This document shows positions 24,953 through 33,190 of a DNA stretch of 64,000 nt, one piece after another (position 1 is the first letter of the stretch; each line of letters begins with the position of its first letter). The notes beneath the pieces were generated by a model. The model searched no databases and was not told the DNA's origin. It saw nothing but the letters and a program-made list of their open reading frames with translations. Made by a program: the position numbers and the translations under genes. The stretch comes from Acidovorax soli (GTDB lineage Bacteria; Pseudomonadota; Gammaproteobacteria; Burkholderiales; Burkholderiaceae_C): the NCBI RefSeq assembly GCF_900107605.1, contig NZ_FNQJ01000004.1:182439-246438 (forward strand). Direction: 5' to 3'.

Positions 24953-26602
24953 GTGACAGACATGCAGGATTTTTCTGCCGCCGGGCAGCCCCAAGGCAAA
25001 AAGGAGCCCCCTCGGGGGGCTGCGACCCGCGCAGCGGTGGAGCGTGGGGGCTTTTTCAGCCGCGCGGCGACGGCTCCCGAGCGGGTGGTACTGGTCATGG
25101 CCGAAACCGGTGCGCGCTACACCGCTGGCGAGGTGGCCCGCAGCGCCTTGCAGATGGCGCAGTGGCTCCATGCCCAGGGGCTGCAGGCAGGCGAGCGTTT
25201 CGCGGTGGTGCTGGAAAACCGTGTCGAAATCCTGGCCTTGGCCCTGGCGGCCCGGCAGGCGGGCCTGTATGCCGCCGTGCTCAGCACCCACCTGACGCCA
25301 GCCGAGGTGGCCTACATCGTGCAGGACTGCGGCGCGCGGCTGGTGGTGGTATCGCACAAGACCCTGCCCCAGCTCGCTGAACTGCAGGCCATCCATCCTC
25401 TGCCTTGCTGGACGGTGGACGAAGCCACGCCGCAGGCGCCTTCGCTGCCGGCCGCGCTGCAGGCCCTGCAAGGCCCGCCGGCAGACTTTGCCGACCGCCC
25501 GCTGGGCCGCGACCTGCTGTATTCCTCGGGCACCACGGGCCGGCCCAAGGGCGTGCTCAAGCCCCTGTGGCCCGCCGCGCTGCGCGGCCAGGCCGACCCC
25601 GAGGCGCTGGGAACCGCCCGCATCATGGGCATGGACGAGCACACCGTCTATCTGTCGCCCGCGCCGCTGTACCACGCCGCGCCGCTGCGCTACACACTGC
25701 GCGTGCTCGAACTCGGCGGGCAGGCCGTGGTCATGGAGCGTTTTGACGCCGAGACCGCGCTGGCGCTGATCGAGCGCTACCGCGTCACCCACAGCCAGTG
25801 GGTTCCCACCATGTTCGGCCGCATGCTCAAGCTGCCCGAAGAGGTGCGCCGGCGCTACGACCTGTCCAGCCACCGCGTGGCCATCCACGCGGCCGCGCCC
25901 TGTCCGGTGGATGTGAAGCGCGCCATGCTCGACTGGTGGGGCGACATCCTGATGGAGTACTACGCGGGTTCCGAGGGCTGCGGCACCACCATGATCAATT
26001 CAAACGAGTGGCGCCAGCGCCCCGGCTCGGTGGGTCGGCCCACCACGGGGCAGCTGCACATCGTGGATGACGACGGCCGGGAGCTGCCCGCAGGCGAGAT
26101 CGGCCAGGTGTATTTCTCGGGTGGCGGGCAGTTCAGCTACCTCAACGACCCCGAGAAGACCCGCCAGGCCATCAACGAGCGCGGCTGGATCACCTATGGC
26201 GACATCGGCCATGTGGATGCCGAGGGCTACCTTTACCTGAGCGACCGCCGGGCGGACCTGATCCTCTCGGGCGGCGTCAACCTCTACCCGCAGGAGATTG
26301 AGAACGCGCTGGCGCGCCACTGTGGTGTGCAGGAGGTGGCCGTGGTGGGTGTGCCCCACCCCGACTTTGGCGAGGTGCCGCTGGCAGCCGTGGTGCTGCG
26401 CCCGGGCGCCGAGGGCTCGCTGGCCACGGCCCGCGCCATCGCCGAGCAGGCCGCCGAGGTGCTGGCGCGCATGAAGCTGCCCCAGCGCGTGGTGTTTGTC
26501 GATGCGCTGCCGCGCCTGGAGACCGGCAAGCTGCTGCGCCGCAAGCTCAAGGAGCGCTTTCGCGGCGAGCCGCAGGCGGGCTTTGCCCTGCGCGACTCCT
26601 GA
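24953..26602 (+). CDS. AMP-dependent acyl-CoA synthetase (ligase 3 of 4)
   Basis: A 549-residue ligase. P-loop [21 protein letters not shown]5 MEYYAGSEGCGTTMI, A7 WITYGDIGHVDAEGYLYLSD, A8 DRRADLILSGGVNLYPQEIE and the C-terminal RLETGKLLRRKLKERF. Starts at GTG 24953 with AAGGAAC upstream; ATG 24962 is in frame. Residues 10-35 are low in complexity and are encoded by a GC hairpin (24998-25056), so this part is probably a recently acquired extension. It is followed by an acyl-CoA dehydrogenase gene on the same strand. Confidence 0.86.
   Translation: MTDMQDFSAAGQPQGKKEPPRGAATRAAVERGGFFSRAATAPERVVLVMAETGARYTAGEVARSALQMAQWLHAQGLQAGERFAVVLENRVEILALALAARQAGLYAAVLSTHLTPAEVAYIVQDCGARLVVVSHKTLPQLAELQAIHPLPCWTVDEATPQAPSLPAALQALQGPPADFADRPLGRDLLYSSGTTGRPKGVLKPLWPAALRGQADPEALGTARIMGMDEHTVYLSPAPLYHAAPLRYTLRVLELGGQAVVMERFDAETALALIERYRVTHSQWVPTMFGRMLKLPEEVRRRYDLSSHRVAIHAAAPCPVDVKRAMLDWWGDILMEYYAGSEGCGTTMINSNEWRQRPGSVGRPTTGQLHIVDDDGRELPAGEIGQVYFSGGGQFSYLNDPEKTRQAINERGWITYGDIGHVDAEGYLYLSDRRADLILSGGVNLYPQEIENALARHCGVQEVAVVGVPHPDFGEVPLAAVVLRPGAEGSLATARAIAEQAAEVLARMKLPQRVVFVDALPRLETGKLLRRKLKERFRGEPQAGFALRDS
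24998..25056 (+). repeat. Hairpin-forming repeat inside the ligase coding region
   Basis: AAAAAGGAGCCCCC (24998-25011) pairs with GGGGGCTTTTT (25046-25056), and a nested CCCCCTCGGGGGG hairpin lies within. The outer form looks like a terminator with a T-run, yet it falls in the translated N-terminus of the ligase. Confidence 0.5.
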
Positions 26603-26604
26603 AA

Positions 26605-26650
26605 CCATGGCTGCCAGCGATTATTCAGAAAGCGCTGGGGCCTGTTTTGA
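26605..26650 (+). repeat. Short palindromic repeat (family B)
   Basis: ATGGCTGCCAGCGATTATTC followed by AGAAAGCGCTGGGGCCTGTTTTGA, with CCAGCG (26614-26619) pairing CGCTGG (26633-26638). Sits between the ligase stop and the acyl-CoA dehydrogenase start. Confidence 0.6.
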
Positions 26651-26673
26651 ACTTTTATCCTGAGACCCCGACC

Positions 26674-27816
26674 ATGCAAGACCTGATCCAGCGCACCGTT
26701 TTCCGTGAAGACCATGAACAGTTCCGTGACGCCGTGCGCCACTTCTTTGACAAGGAAATCGTGCCGCACCTGGCCGAATGGGAACGCAACGGCATCGTGC
26801 CCAAGGAAGTGTGGCGCAAGGCCGGCCGTGAAGGGCTGCTCAACACCATGCTGCCCGAGCCCTACGGCAGCGGCGGCGACTTTGGCCACGCCGCCGTGCT
26901 GATCGAGGAAGTGGGCCGCACCAACGCCACGGCGCTGGGCTTTCCGCTGCACTCGGACATCGTCTCGCCCTACATCTACGCCTACGGCAACCAGGAGCAG
27001 CACGACCGCTGGCTGCCCAAAATGGCCGCCGGTGAAATGATCGGCGCCATCGCCATGACCGAGCCCGGCGCGGGCAGCGACCTGAAGTCCGTGCGCACCA
27101 CGGCCAAGCGCGAAGGCGACCACTACATCATCAACGGCGCCAAGACTTTCATCACCAACGGTATCAATTCCGAAATCGTCATCGTGGTCTGCAAGACCGC
27201 GCCCGATCTGGGTGCCAAGGGCGTGTCGCTGATCGTGGTGGAAGAAGGCACGCCGGGCTTCAGCAAAGGCCGCAAGCTCGAAAAAATCGGCCTGATGGGG
27301 CAGGACACCTCCGAGCTGTTCTTCGACAACGTCAAGGTGCCCGTGGGCAACCTGCTGGGCGAGGAAAACATGGGCTTCAGGTACCTGATGCAGGAGCTGG
27401 CCCAGGAGCGCCTGGTGGTGGCGGTGCGCGCGGCCAGCAGCATCGAGTCCTTCCTGCAGAAGACCATCGATTACACGCGCGAGCGCAAGGCCTTCGGCCA
27501 GACCGTGTTCGAGTTCCAGAACACGCGCTTCAAGCTGGCCGAGGCCAAGGCGCAGGCCACCATGCTGCGCACCTTCGTGGACGAATGCATGAAGCTGCAC
27601 ATGGAGCGCAAGCTGACCCCCGAGCGCGCCGCCATGGTCAAGCTCAACGCCACGGCGCTGCAGAACCGCCTGCTCGACGAGTTCCTGCAGCTGCACGGCG
27701 GCTATGGCTACATGACCGAATACCAAGTGGGCCGCGCCTGGACCGACGCGCGCATCGGCCGCATCTACGGCGGCAGCGACGAGATCATGAAAGAAATCAT
27801 CGCCAGAACACTTTGA
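26674..27816 (+). CDS. Acyl-CoA dehydrogenase, long-chain type
   Basis: A 380-residue FAD-dependent dehydrogenase. Substrate/FAD motifs AIAMTEPGAGSDLKSVRTTA and ETERKAFGQTVFEFQ-type region (YTRERKAFGQTVFEFQNTRF); C-terminal LQLHGGYGYMTEYQVGRAW and RIYGGSDEIMKEIIAR. The Glu of IYEGT is Gly here, as in long-chain acyl-CoA dehydrogenases, which use a Glu in helix G (candidate SSIESFL). ATG 26674 is preferred; a TTG at 26647 opens the frame. Likely oxidises the product of the ligase encoded upstream. Confidence 0.88.
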   Translation: MQDLIQRTVFREDHEQFRDAVRHFFDKEIVPHLAEWERNGIVPKEVWRKAGREGLLNTMLPEPYGSGGDFGHAAVLIEEVGRTNATALGFPLHSDIVSPYIYAYGNQEQHDRWLPKMAAGEMIGAIAMTEPGAGSDLKSVRTTAKREGDHYIINGAKTFITNGINSEIVIVVCKTAPDLGAKGVSLIVVEEGTPGFSKGRKLEKIGLMGQDTSELFFDNVKVPVGNLLGEENMGFRYLMQELAQERLVVAVRAASSIESFLQKTIDYTRERKAFGQTVFEFQNTRFKLAEAKAQATMLRTFVDECMKLHMERKLTPERAAMVKLNATALQNRLLDEFLQLHGGYGYMTEYQVGRAWTDARIGRIYGGSDEIMKEIIARTL

Positions 27817-27915
27817 CCCCCTGAGCCGCTTCGCGCCATCCCCCCAGGGGGACCGCCCTCGCTGCGGGGCGGCCCTTGCTCGGCGTCCCGCCGACGGGTC
27901 GCGCCAGTTTTGACG
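27817..27915 (+). repeat. GC-rich 3'-end repeat, copy 5 (family A)
   Basis: Starts at the stop codon of the acyl-CoA dehydrogenase: CCCCCTGAGCCGCTTCGCGC, then CCCCCCAGGGGGA, GGGGCGGCCCTTGCTCGGC and GGGTCGCGCCAGTTTTGAC. Gene-sense orientation, like copy 3. Confidence 0.78.
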
Positions 27916-27965
27916 GGCCGTCGGCAACACATCACGGAACCACACCCACCCAAGGAGACAACACC

Positions 27966-28952
27966 ATGGCATTCACCCGGCGCAAGACCCTGACCCAATG
28001 GCTGCCCCTGATCGCGTTGGCCGCCGCCTGCGGCGCTGGCGGTGTACAGGCGCAGGACCCGTACCCGAGCAAACCCATTCGCGTCATCGTGCCTTACCCG
28101 GCCGGCGGCGGTACCGACACCATTGCCCGCCTGATCGGCGTGCAGCTTTCTCAGCGCTGGGGTCAGCCCGTGGTGGTGGAGAACAAGCCCGGCGCAAGCG
28201 GCATGCTGGGCAACGACATCGTGGCCAAGGCGCCTGGCGACGGCTACACCGTGCTGATGGGGATCACCGCCGTGGTGCAGATCCCGGCGCTGTACAAGAA
28301 GGTGCCCTACAAGCTCGGTGACCTGGCGCCGGTGTCGCAGATTGCCAAGTCGGCCGACCTGCTGATGGTGCCGCGCAGCACGGGCGTGACCACGCTGCAG
28401 CAGTTCGTGGACAAGGCCAAGGCCGCGCCCGGCACGCTGAACTACGGCAGCTACGGCAACGCCACCTCGTCGCACATGAACGGCGAGCGCTTCAAGCAGA
28501 AGGCCGGCATCGACATCGCCCACATCCCTTACCAGGGTTCGGGGCCGGAAGTCGCGGCACTGCTGGGCGGGCAGCTGACGCTGGCCTTCGTCGATGCCAC
28601 GGCGGCCTATCCGCACATCAAGTCGGACAAGGTCAACATCCTGGCCGTTACCGGCTCCCAGCGCCACCCCGCGCTGCCACAGGTGCCTACCATGACCGAG
28701 TCCGGCTACCCCGGCCTGGAGGCCAACGGCTGGTTCGGCATGTTCGTGCCTGCTGCCACCCCCAAGGCCATCGTGGACAAGCTGGGTGCCGAGGTGGCGG
28801 CCATCGTCAAGTCGCCCGAGCTGCACAAGCGCCTGACCGACATGGGGTTGATTGCCGTGGGCTCGCAGCCTGACGAGTTCAAACCCGTGGTGGAGAAGGA
28901 CGCCGCCCACTGGAAGGCCGTGGCCGAGGCCGCCAAGATTTCCATGGACTGA
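27966..28952 (+). CDS. Bug/TctC family receptor (4 of 7)
   Basis: A 328-residue periplasmic binding protein with leader RRKTLTQWLPLIALAAACG...VQAQD and motifs YPSKPIRVIVPYPAGGGTD, VVENKPGASGMLGND and PGDGYTVLMG. Start ATG 27966 follows AAGGAGACAACACC. Directly followed by a second, divergent-sequence Bug gene, so tandem receptors serve this locus. Placed after ligase and dehydrogenase genes and likely to bind their acid substrate. Confidence 0.88.
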   Translation: MAFTRRKTLTQWLPLIALAAACGAGGVQAQDPYPSKPIRVIVPYPAGGGTDTIARLIGVQLSQRWGQPVVVENKPGASGMLGNDIVAKAPGDGYTVLMGITAVVQIPALYKKVPYKLGDLAPVSQIAKSADLLMVPRSTGVTTLQQFVDKAKAAPGTLNYGSYGNATSSHMNGERFKQKAGIDIAHIPYQGSGPEVAALLGGQLTLAFVDATAAYPHIKSDKVNILAVTGSQRHPALPQVPTMTESGYPGLEANGWFGMFVPAATPKAIVDKLGAEVAAIVKSPELHKRLTDMGLIAVGSQPDEFKPVVEKDAAHWKAVAEAAKISMD

Positions 28953-29003
28953 CGGCGCCACGCCGCTGCCCTCACCACCCCCATAAAACCAGGAGACAAG
29001 GCA

Positions 29004-30020
29004 ATGACACATGGCACCCACCCTTTGCACTGCAACCGGCGCCAGCTGCTGGCCCTGGCGGCAGGCGCTGCAGCCTCAGGCCCGCTGGCCGTGCTGGCGC
29101 AGATACCAACCAGCTTTGCCACACGCCCGGTGCGGGTGGTGGTGCCCTTTGCCGCAGGCGGCGCCACCGACGTCATCACGCGCGTGCTGGGCGAGCGCAT
29201 GGCGCAGCGCTTCGGCCAGTCCGTGGTGGTGGACAACAAGCCCGGCGGGGGCGGCGTGATCGCCGGCGAAGCCGTGGCCAAGTCGGCACCCGACGGCTTG
29301 ACGGCGCTGCTGGGCACCACCTCCACCATGCTGTCCAACCGGTACATCTTCAAGAAGATGCCGTTCGACCCGTTGACCGACATGACCCCGCTGGTGCGGG
29401 TTTGCCTGGCACCCATTGCGCTGGTGGTGACGGCCGACGTGCCCGCGCAGAACATGCAGGAATTCATGGCCTGGATCAAGGCCCACAAGGGCAAGCTGTC
29501 TTACGGCTCCTACGGCATTGGCTCGCACGGCCAACTGGCCTGCTCCACGCTCAGCGAGGTGGCGGGCGCCGACATGGCGCATGTCGCGTACCGGGGCGAG
29601 GCGCCCATGGTTGCGGATCTGCTGGGCGGGCAGGTCAAGATCGGCATGGGCAGCCTGCTGTCGCTCAAGGCGCATATCGACAGCGGCAAGCTGCGCGCCC
29701 TGGCAGTGACCGGCCCGCGTCGCGTACCGCTGCTGCCCGATACGCCCACCTTTGCGGAAGCTGGCTTCAAGCAAGACGCACTGTCCATCGTCGGCTGGCT
29801 GGCCATCGCTGCGCCCAAGGGCCTGCCGGCAGACGTGGCGCGCCAGTGGGCCGAAGCCGCCAACAGCGCCGTGGCCAGCCGCGAAGGCATGGCGCGCATC
29901 ATCGCCGCTGGCTTTATTCCCGTGGACGACGACACGCCCGCAAAGTTTGCCCAGGCGTGGGCACAAGAGGGTCCGATCTGGGGCCGTCTGCTACAGGCCG
30001 CAGGCGTGCAGCCTACCTGA
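29004..30020 (+). CDS. Bug/TctC family receptor (5 of 7)
   Basis: A 338-residue periplasmic binding protein. Leader NRRQLLALAAGAAASGPLAVLAQ, then TRPVRVVVPFAAGGATDVIT and VVVDNKPGGGGVIAGEAVAK. Start ATG 29004 is preceded by AGGAGACAAGGCA. 51 bp after the preceding Bug gene, with only family-level similarity visible, so not a recent duplicate. Confidence 0.88.
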   Translation: MTHGTHPLHCNRRQLLALAAGAAASGPLAVLAQIPTSFATRPVRVVVPFAAGGATDVITRVLGERMAQRFGQSVVVDNKPGGGGVIAGEAVAKSAPDGLTALLGTTSTMLSNRYIFKKMPFDPLTDMTPLVRVCLAPIALVVTADVPAQNMQEFMAWIKAHKGKLSYGSYGIGSHGQLACSTLSEVAGADMAHVAYRGEAPMVADLLGGQVKIGMGSLLSLKAHIDSGKLRALAVTGPRRVPLLPDTPTFAEAGFKQDALSIVGWLAIAAPKGLPADVARQWAEAANSAVASREGMARIIAAGFIPVDDDTPAKFAQAWAQEGPIWGRLLQAAGVQPT

Positions 30021-30042
30021 CCAGCGCCACCGCCCGCATCGC

Positions 30043-30510
30043 CTACGCCCCGGCAGGCTTGGACTGGCGGGGTACCAGCTTGAAGCTGCCGGTGGCCAGC
30101 GCCACCAGGGTGCCATCCTCGGCGCGCACCTCGCCGCGCGCAAAGCTGATGGAACGCCCGCGCCGCTCGCAGCGCGCGGTGGCGATCAAATCCCCGCTGC
30201 CCGCAGCAACATAGTGCAGCGTCAGGTCAATCGTGGCCACGCCATACGTGGCAGGGTCGTGTGCACGCGCGGAAGCGGCCAGGGTGCAGTCCAGCAGCGT
30301 GGCGATAGAGCCGCCATGCACCTCGCCGCGGCTATTGGCCTGGTCCGGCTGGAAGCCCATGCGCACCTGGGCCATGTCGTTGCCGATGCGCTCGCCGCGC
30401 AGCGCCATGGCGCGTGCCATGGCCATGGGCAGGCCGAAGAACATGTCGGTGGCTTCGCCGGCGAAGGGGCTGGCGGGAATGTTGTCGTGAGCAGTGGACT
30501 GGTGTTGCAT
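30043..30510 (-). CDS. PaaI family thioesterase (hot-dog fold)
   Basis: A 155-residue single hot-dog protein. The motif SRGEVHGGSIATLLDCTLA is the PaaI/thioesterase active-site block, where Gly-Gly and Asp act on the thioester; the strand TYGVATIDLTLHYVAAGSGD follows. It releases free CoA from stuck acyl-CoA intermediates. The ATG at 30510 (MQHQSTAHDN) is chosen over 30546 because the longer leader has no homologous look. Convergent with the Bug gene at 29004. Confidence 0.82.
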   Translation of the reverse strand: MQHQSTAHDNIPASPFAGEATDMFFGLPMAMARAMALRGERIGNDMAQVRMGFQPDQANSRGEVHGGSIATLLDCTLAASARAHDPATYGVATIDLTLHYVAAGSGDLIATARCERRGRSISFARGEVRAEDGTLVALATGSFKLVPRQSKPAGA

Positions 30511-30530
30511 GGCGTGGATTGTCAGTGGTT

Positions 30531-30594
30531 CATGGCGGGCCCGCACGGCACGGCCCAGGCGCGGGCAGCCGCGTAGCGGCTCAGGGGGTCAATC
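30531..30594 (-). repeat. GC-rich 3'-end repeat, copy 6 (family A, short)
   Basis: Reads CATGGCGGGCCCGCACGGCA ... GCGTAGCGGCTCAGGGGGTC and ends at the stop codon of the minus-strand Bug gene. It lacks the GCAAGGGCCGCC core, so it is a decayed or short form. Confidence 0.55.
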
Positions 30595-31584
30595 CACCTT
30601 GGCGCCCGTGGACTTGACCACGGCGGCCCAGCGCGTGATCTCGCGCTCGATGTGCGCCTGCAGCGCCTCGGGCGTGGAGCCCACGGGCTCGTAGCCGCCG
30701 GCGGCCAGTTGCGCCTGCAGCGGGGGCTGGCGCAGGGCGGTGGCGATTTCGCGGCTCAGGCGCTGGGTGATCTCGGGCGGTGTGCCGGCCGGCGCGATCA
30801 GCGCGTACCAACCCGTCACGTCGAAGCCGGCAATGCCCTGCTCCTGCACCGTCGCCACCTCGGGCGCCAGCGCCGAGCGCTGCTGGCTGGTGACGGCCAG
30901 CGCGTGCATGCGGCCGCCGCGGATGTGCGGCATGGAGGTGGAGATGCTGTCGAAGGTGAGGTCGATGTCGCCGGCCAGCATGGCGTTGACCACGCCGGCG
31001 CTGCCCTTGTACGGCACGTGCGTCATCTTGACCCCGGCGATGCTGCTGAAGTATTCGGCCGCGAGGTGCCCGGTGTTGCCGTTGCCGGCCGAGCCGAAGG
31101 TGAGCTTGCCCGGCGCGGCCTTGGCGGCCTGGATAAGCTCCTGGATGTTCCTGGCGGGCAGCTTGCCACTGGCCGCCACGACCATGGGCAGGTTGGCGAC
31201 CAGAGACACGGGCGCGAAGTCCTTGCGCGTGTCGTAGGGCAGTTTCGGGTAGAGGCTGTCGTTGATGGCATGCGCGGCCAGCACCATGAGCACCGTGTAG
31301 CCGTCGGGCTTGGCGCGCGCCACATACTGCGAGGCCAGCGTGCCGCCGGCGCCCGGCTTGTATTCCAGTACCACCGTCTGCCCCAGCTGCTGCTGCAGCT
31401 GCACGGCCAGCGGCCGGCCCAGCAGGTCGGCGCTGCCACCGGGTGGGTAGGGGATCACGAGCTGGATCGGCTTGGCGGGCCAGGCGTCCGCCGCATGGAC
31501 AGCGGGGGCCAGCAGGGCGCTGGCGCCCAGGGCCAGGCTGGCAAGCAAGGCGCGGCGCAGCCGCGAGGAGTGGGGCAATGACAT
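30589..31584 (-). CDS. Bug/TctC family receptor (6 of 7)
   Basis: A 331-residue periplasmic binding protein. Leader RLRRALLASLALGASALLAP...VHAAD; motifs WPAKPIQLVIPYPPGGSADL, VLEYKPGAGGTLAS and KPDGYTVLMV. GGAGACCGCC precedes the start. 29 bp after a ligase gene (31614-33188), which in turn follows another Bug gene. The ligase thus lies between two receptors on the same strand. Confidence 0.88.
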   Translation of the reverse strand: MSLPHSSRLRRALLASLALGASALLAPAVHAADAWPAKPIQLVIPYPPGGSADLLGRPLAVQLQQQLGQTVVLEYKPGAGGTLASQYVARAKPDGYTVLMVLAAHAINDSLYPKLPYDTRKDFAPVSLVANLPMVVAASGKLPARNIQELIQAAKAAPGKLTFGSAGNGNTGHLAAEYFSSIAGVKMTHVPYKGSAGVVNAMLAGDIDLTFDSISTSMPHIRGGRMHALAVTSQQRSALAPEVATVQEQGIAGFDVTGWYALIAPAGTPPEITQRLSREIATALRQPPLQAQLAAGGYEPVGSTPEALQAHIEREITRWAAVVKSTGAKVD

Positions 31585-31613
31585 GGCGGTCTCCTGGTCG
31601 GGGTGGGGAAAAA

Positions 31614-33188
31614 TCAGTCGGCGACCGGGGTGGCCTGCAGGTACTGCTCGCGCAACTCACGTTTGAGCACCTTGCCGATCTCGCTGCGCGGCAGGCGCTC
31701 GGCCAGCCGCAGGTCGGCCACGCGCTGGGTCTTGCCCACGCGGGCGTTGAGCCATTCGCGTAATTCTTCGACGGCGGGCTGCATGCCGGGGCGCGCCACC
31801 ACGTAGGCCACAGGGGTTTCGCCCCATTGCTCGGAAGGAACGCCCACCACGGCGCACTCGGCCACCTCAGGGTGCTGGCACAGCACGCCCTCGATGTCGC
31901 TGGGGTAGACGTTGAAGCCGCCCGTGATGATCATGTCCTTCTTGCGGTCGCCCAGCACGATGAAACCGTCCGCGTCCAGCCGGCCCACGTCGCCGCTGCG
32001 GATGTAGCGCCGGCCCTCGGCATCGAACCACTCGGCCTCGCGCGTCTTGCCCTCCAGGCGGTAGTAGCCGCTCATCATCCCGGCCGAGCGGCCCACGATC
32101 TCGCCCTGCTCGCCGGCGGGCAGCTCGCGCCCCTGCTCGTCGATGAAGCGGATGTCGGCGCCCTCGCCGGGGCGGCCCACGGTGTGCAGCTTGGTCGGGT
32201 GGTCATGGCAATGCAGCTCGCAGCGCACGCCGCCCTCGGTCATGCCGTAGTACTCGATGAGCCGACCCGGCCAGCGCCGCAGCACCTCGGCCTTGAGCAC
32301 GGCGCTGAAGGGCGCGCTGGTGCAGAACTTGTGCTGCAGTCGGCTCAGGTCCGTGCCGTCGAAGGCCGGGCAGGCCATCAGCCGCTGGTACTGCACGGGC
32401 ACCAGCATGGTGTGGGTGGCGCCGTGCTGCTGGGCCAGCGCCAGGTAGCGCGCGGCATCGAACTTGCGCATCAGCACCAGCGTGCCGCCCAGGGCCAGCG
32501 TGGGCAGGGCCGCCACCAGCGTGGTGTTGGAATACAGCGGTGTGGCGCACAGCGAGACGGCATCGGGCCCGTAGCCATTGACGACGGCGCGGCGCACATG
32601 GGCCCAGCGCATGGCCCAGGACTGCACGATGCCCTTGGGCACGCCCGTGGTGCCCGAGGAATAGATCACGTTGAACGGCCAGTCGGGAGCGGGCGCGATG
32701 GGCGCGGGCGCTGCATCGCCGGCGGCCAGCCATTGCGACCAGGGCTCGCCCGCTTCGTTCGCATCGTCCAGGGCCACGCAACGCAGCGCGGTGCCGGCGT
32801 GCAGGGGCCATTGCGTGGCTACCTCGCGGTCGCGCAGCACCAGGTGCGCGCCGCAGTTGTCCAGCATGGCGCTCAGGTGCGCGGCCGTGGCCGAAGGGGC
32901 CAGCGGCGCCACGGCCACGCCGGCGCGCAGCGCGCCCAGGTAGGCCAGCACATACTCCACCGAGGTGCCGGCGCAGATGGCCACCACGTCGCCGGGCTTC
33001 AGGCCGTCGCGCTGCAGGCTGCGGGCCACGCGGTGCATGCCGGCGCACAGCGCGGCGTAGTCCAGGCGCTGATCCTCCAGGACCAGGGCGGTGTGGCCGG
33101 GGCGGTGCGCGGCCTGGCGCTCTATCAGTTCGGGCAGCGAACCAAAGGGCTGGGCCAAAAGGTGTTCGATGTCTGCGTGCATGGTCAT
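31614..33188 (-). CDS. AMP-dependent acyl-CoA synthetase (ligase 4 of 4)
   Basis: A 524-residue ligase. P-loop NVIYSSGTTGVPKGIVQSW, A5 RLIEYYGMTEGGVRCEL, A7 YIRSGDVGRLDADGFIVLGD, A8 [21 protein letters not shown]-terminal LPRSEIGKVLKRELREQ with the catalytic Lys. Start at ATG 33188 (MTMHADIEHL), 2 bp after the stop of the upstream Bug gene, indicating coupling; ATG 33182 is an alternative. The long open frame reaching 34550 is a chance extension through the Bug gene. Confidence 0.88.
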   Translation of the reverse strand: MTMHADIEHLLAQPFGSLPELIERQAAHRPGHTALVLEDQRLDYAALCAGMHRVARSLQRDGLKPGDVVAICAGTSVEYVLAYLGALRAGVAVAPLAPSATAAHLSAMLDNCGAHLVLRDREVATQWPLHAGTALRCVALDDANEAGEPWSQWLAAGDAAPAPIAPAPDWPFNVIYSSGTTGVPKGIVQSWAMRWAHVRRAVVNGYGPDAVSLCATPLYSNTTLVAALPTLALGGTLVLMRKFDAARYLALAQQHGATHTMLVPVQYQRLMACPAFDGTDLSRLQHKFCTSAPFSAVLKAEVLRRWPGRLIEYYGMTEGGVRCELHCHDHPTKLHTVGRPGEGADIRFIDEQGRELPAGEQGEIVGRSAGMMSGYYRLEGKTREAEWFDAEGRRYIRSGDVGRLDADGFIVLGDRKKDMIITGGFNVYPSDIEGVLCQHPEVAECAVVGVPSEQWGETPVAYVVARPGMQPAVEELREWLNARVGKTQRVADLRLAERLPRSEIGKVLKRELREQYLQATPVAD

Positions 33189-33190
33189 GG

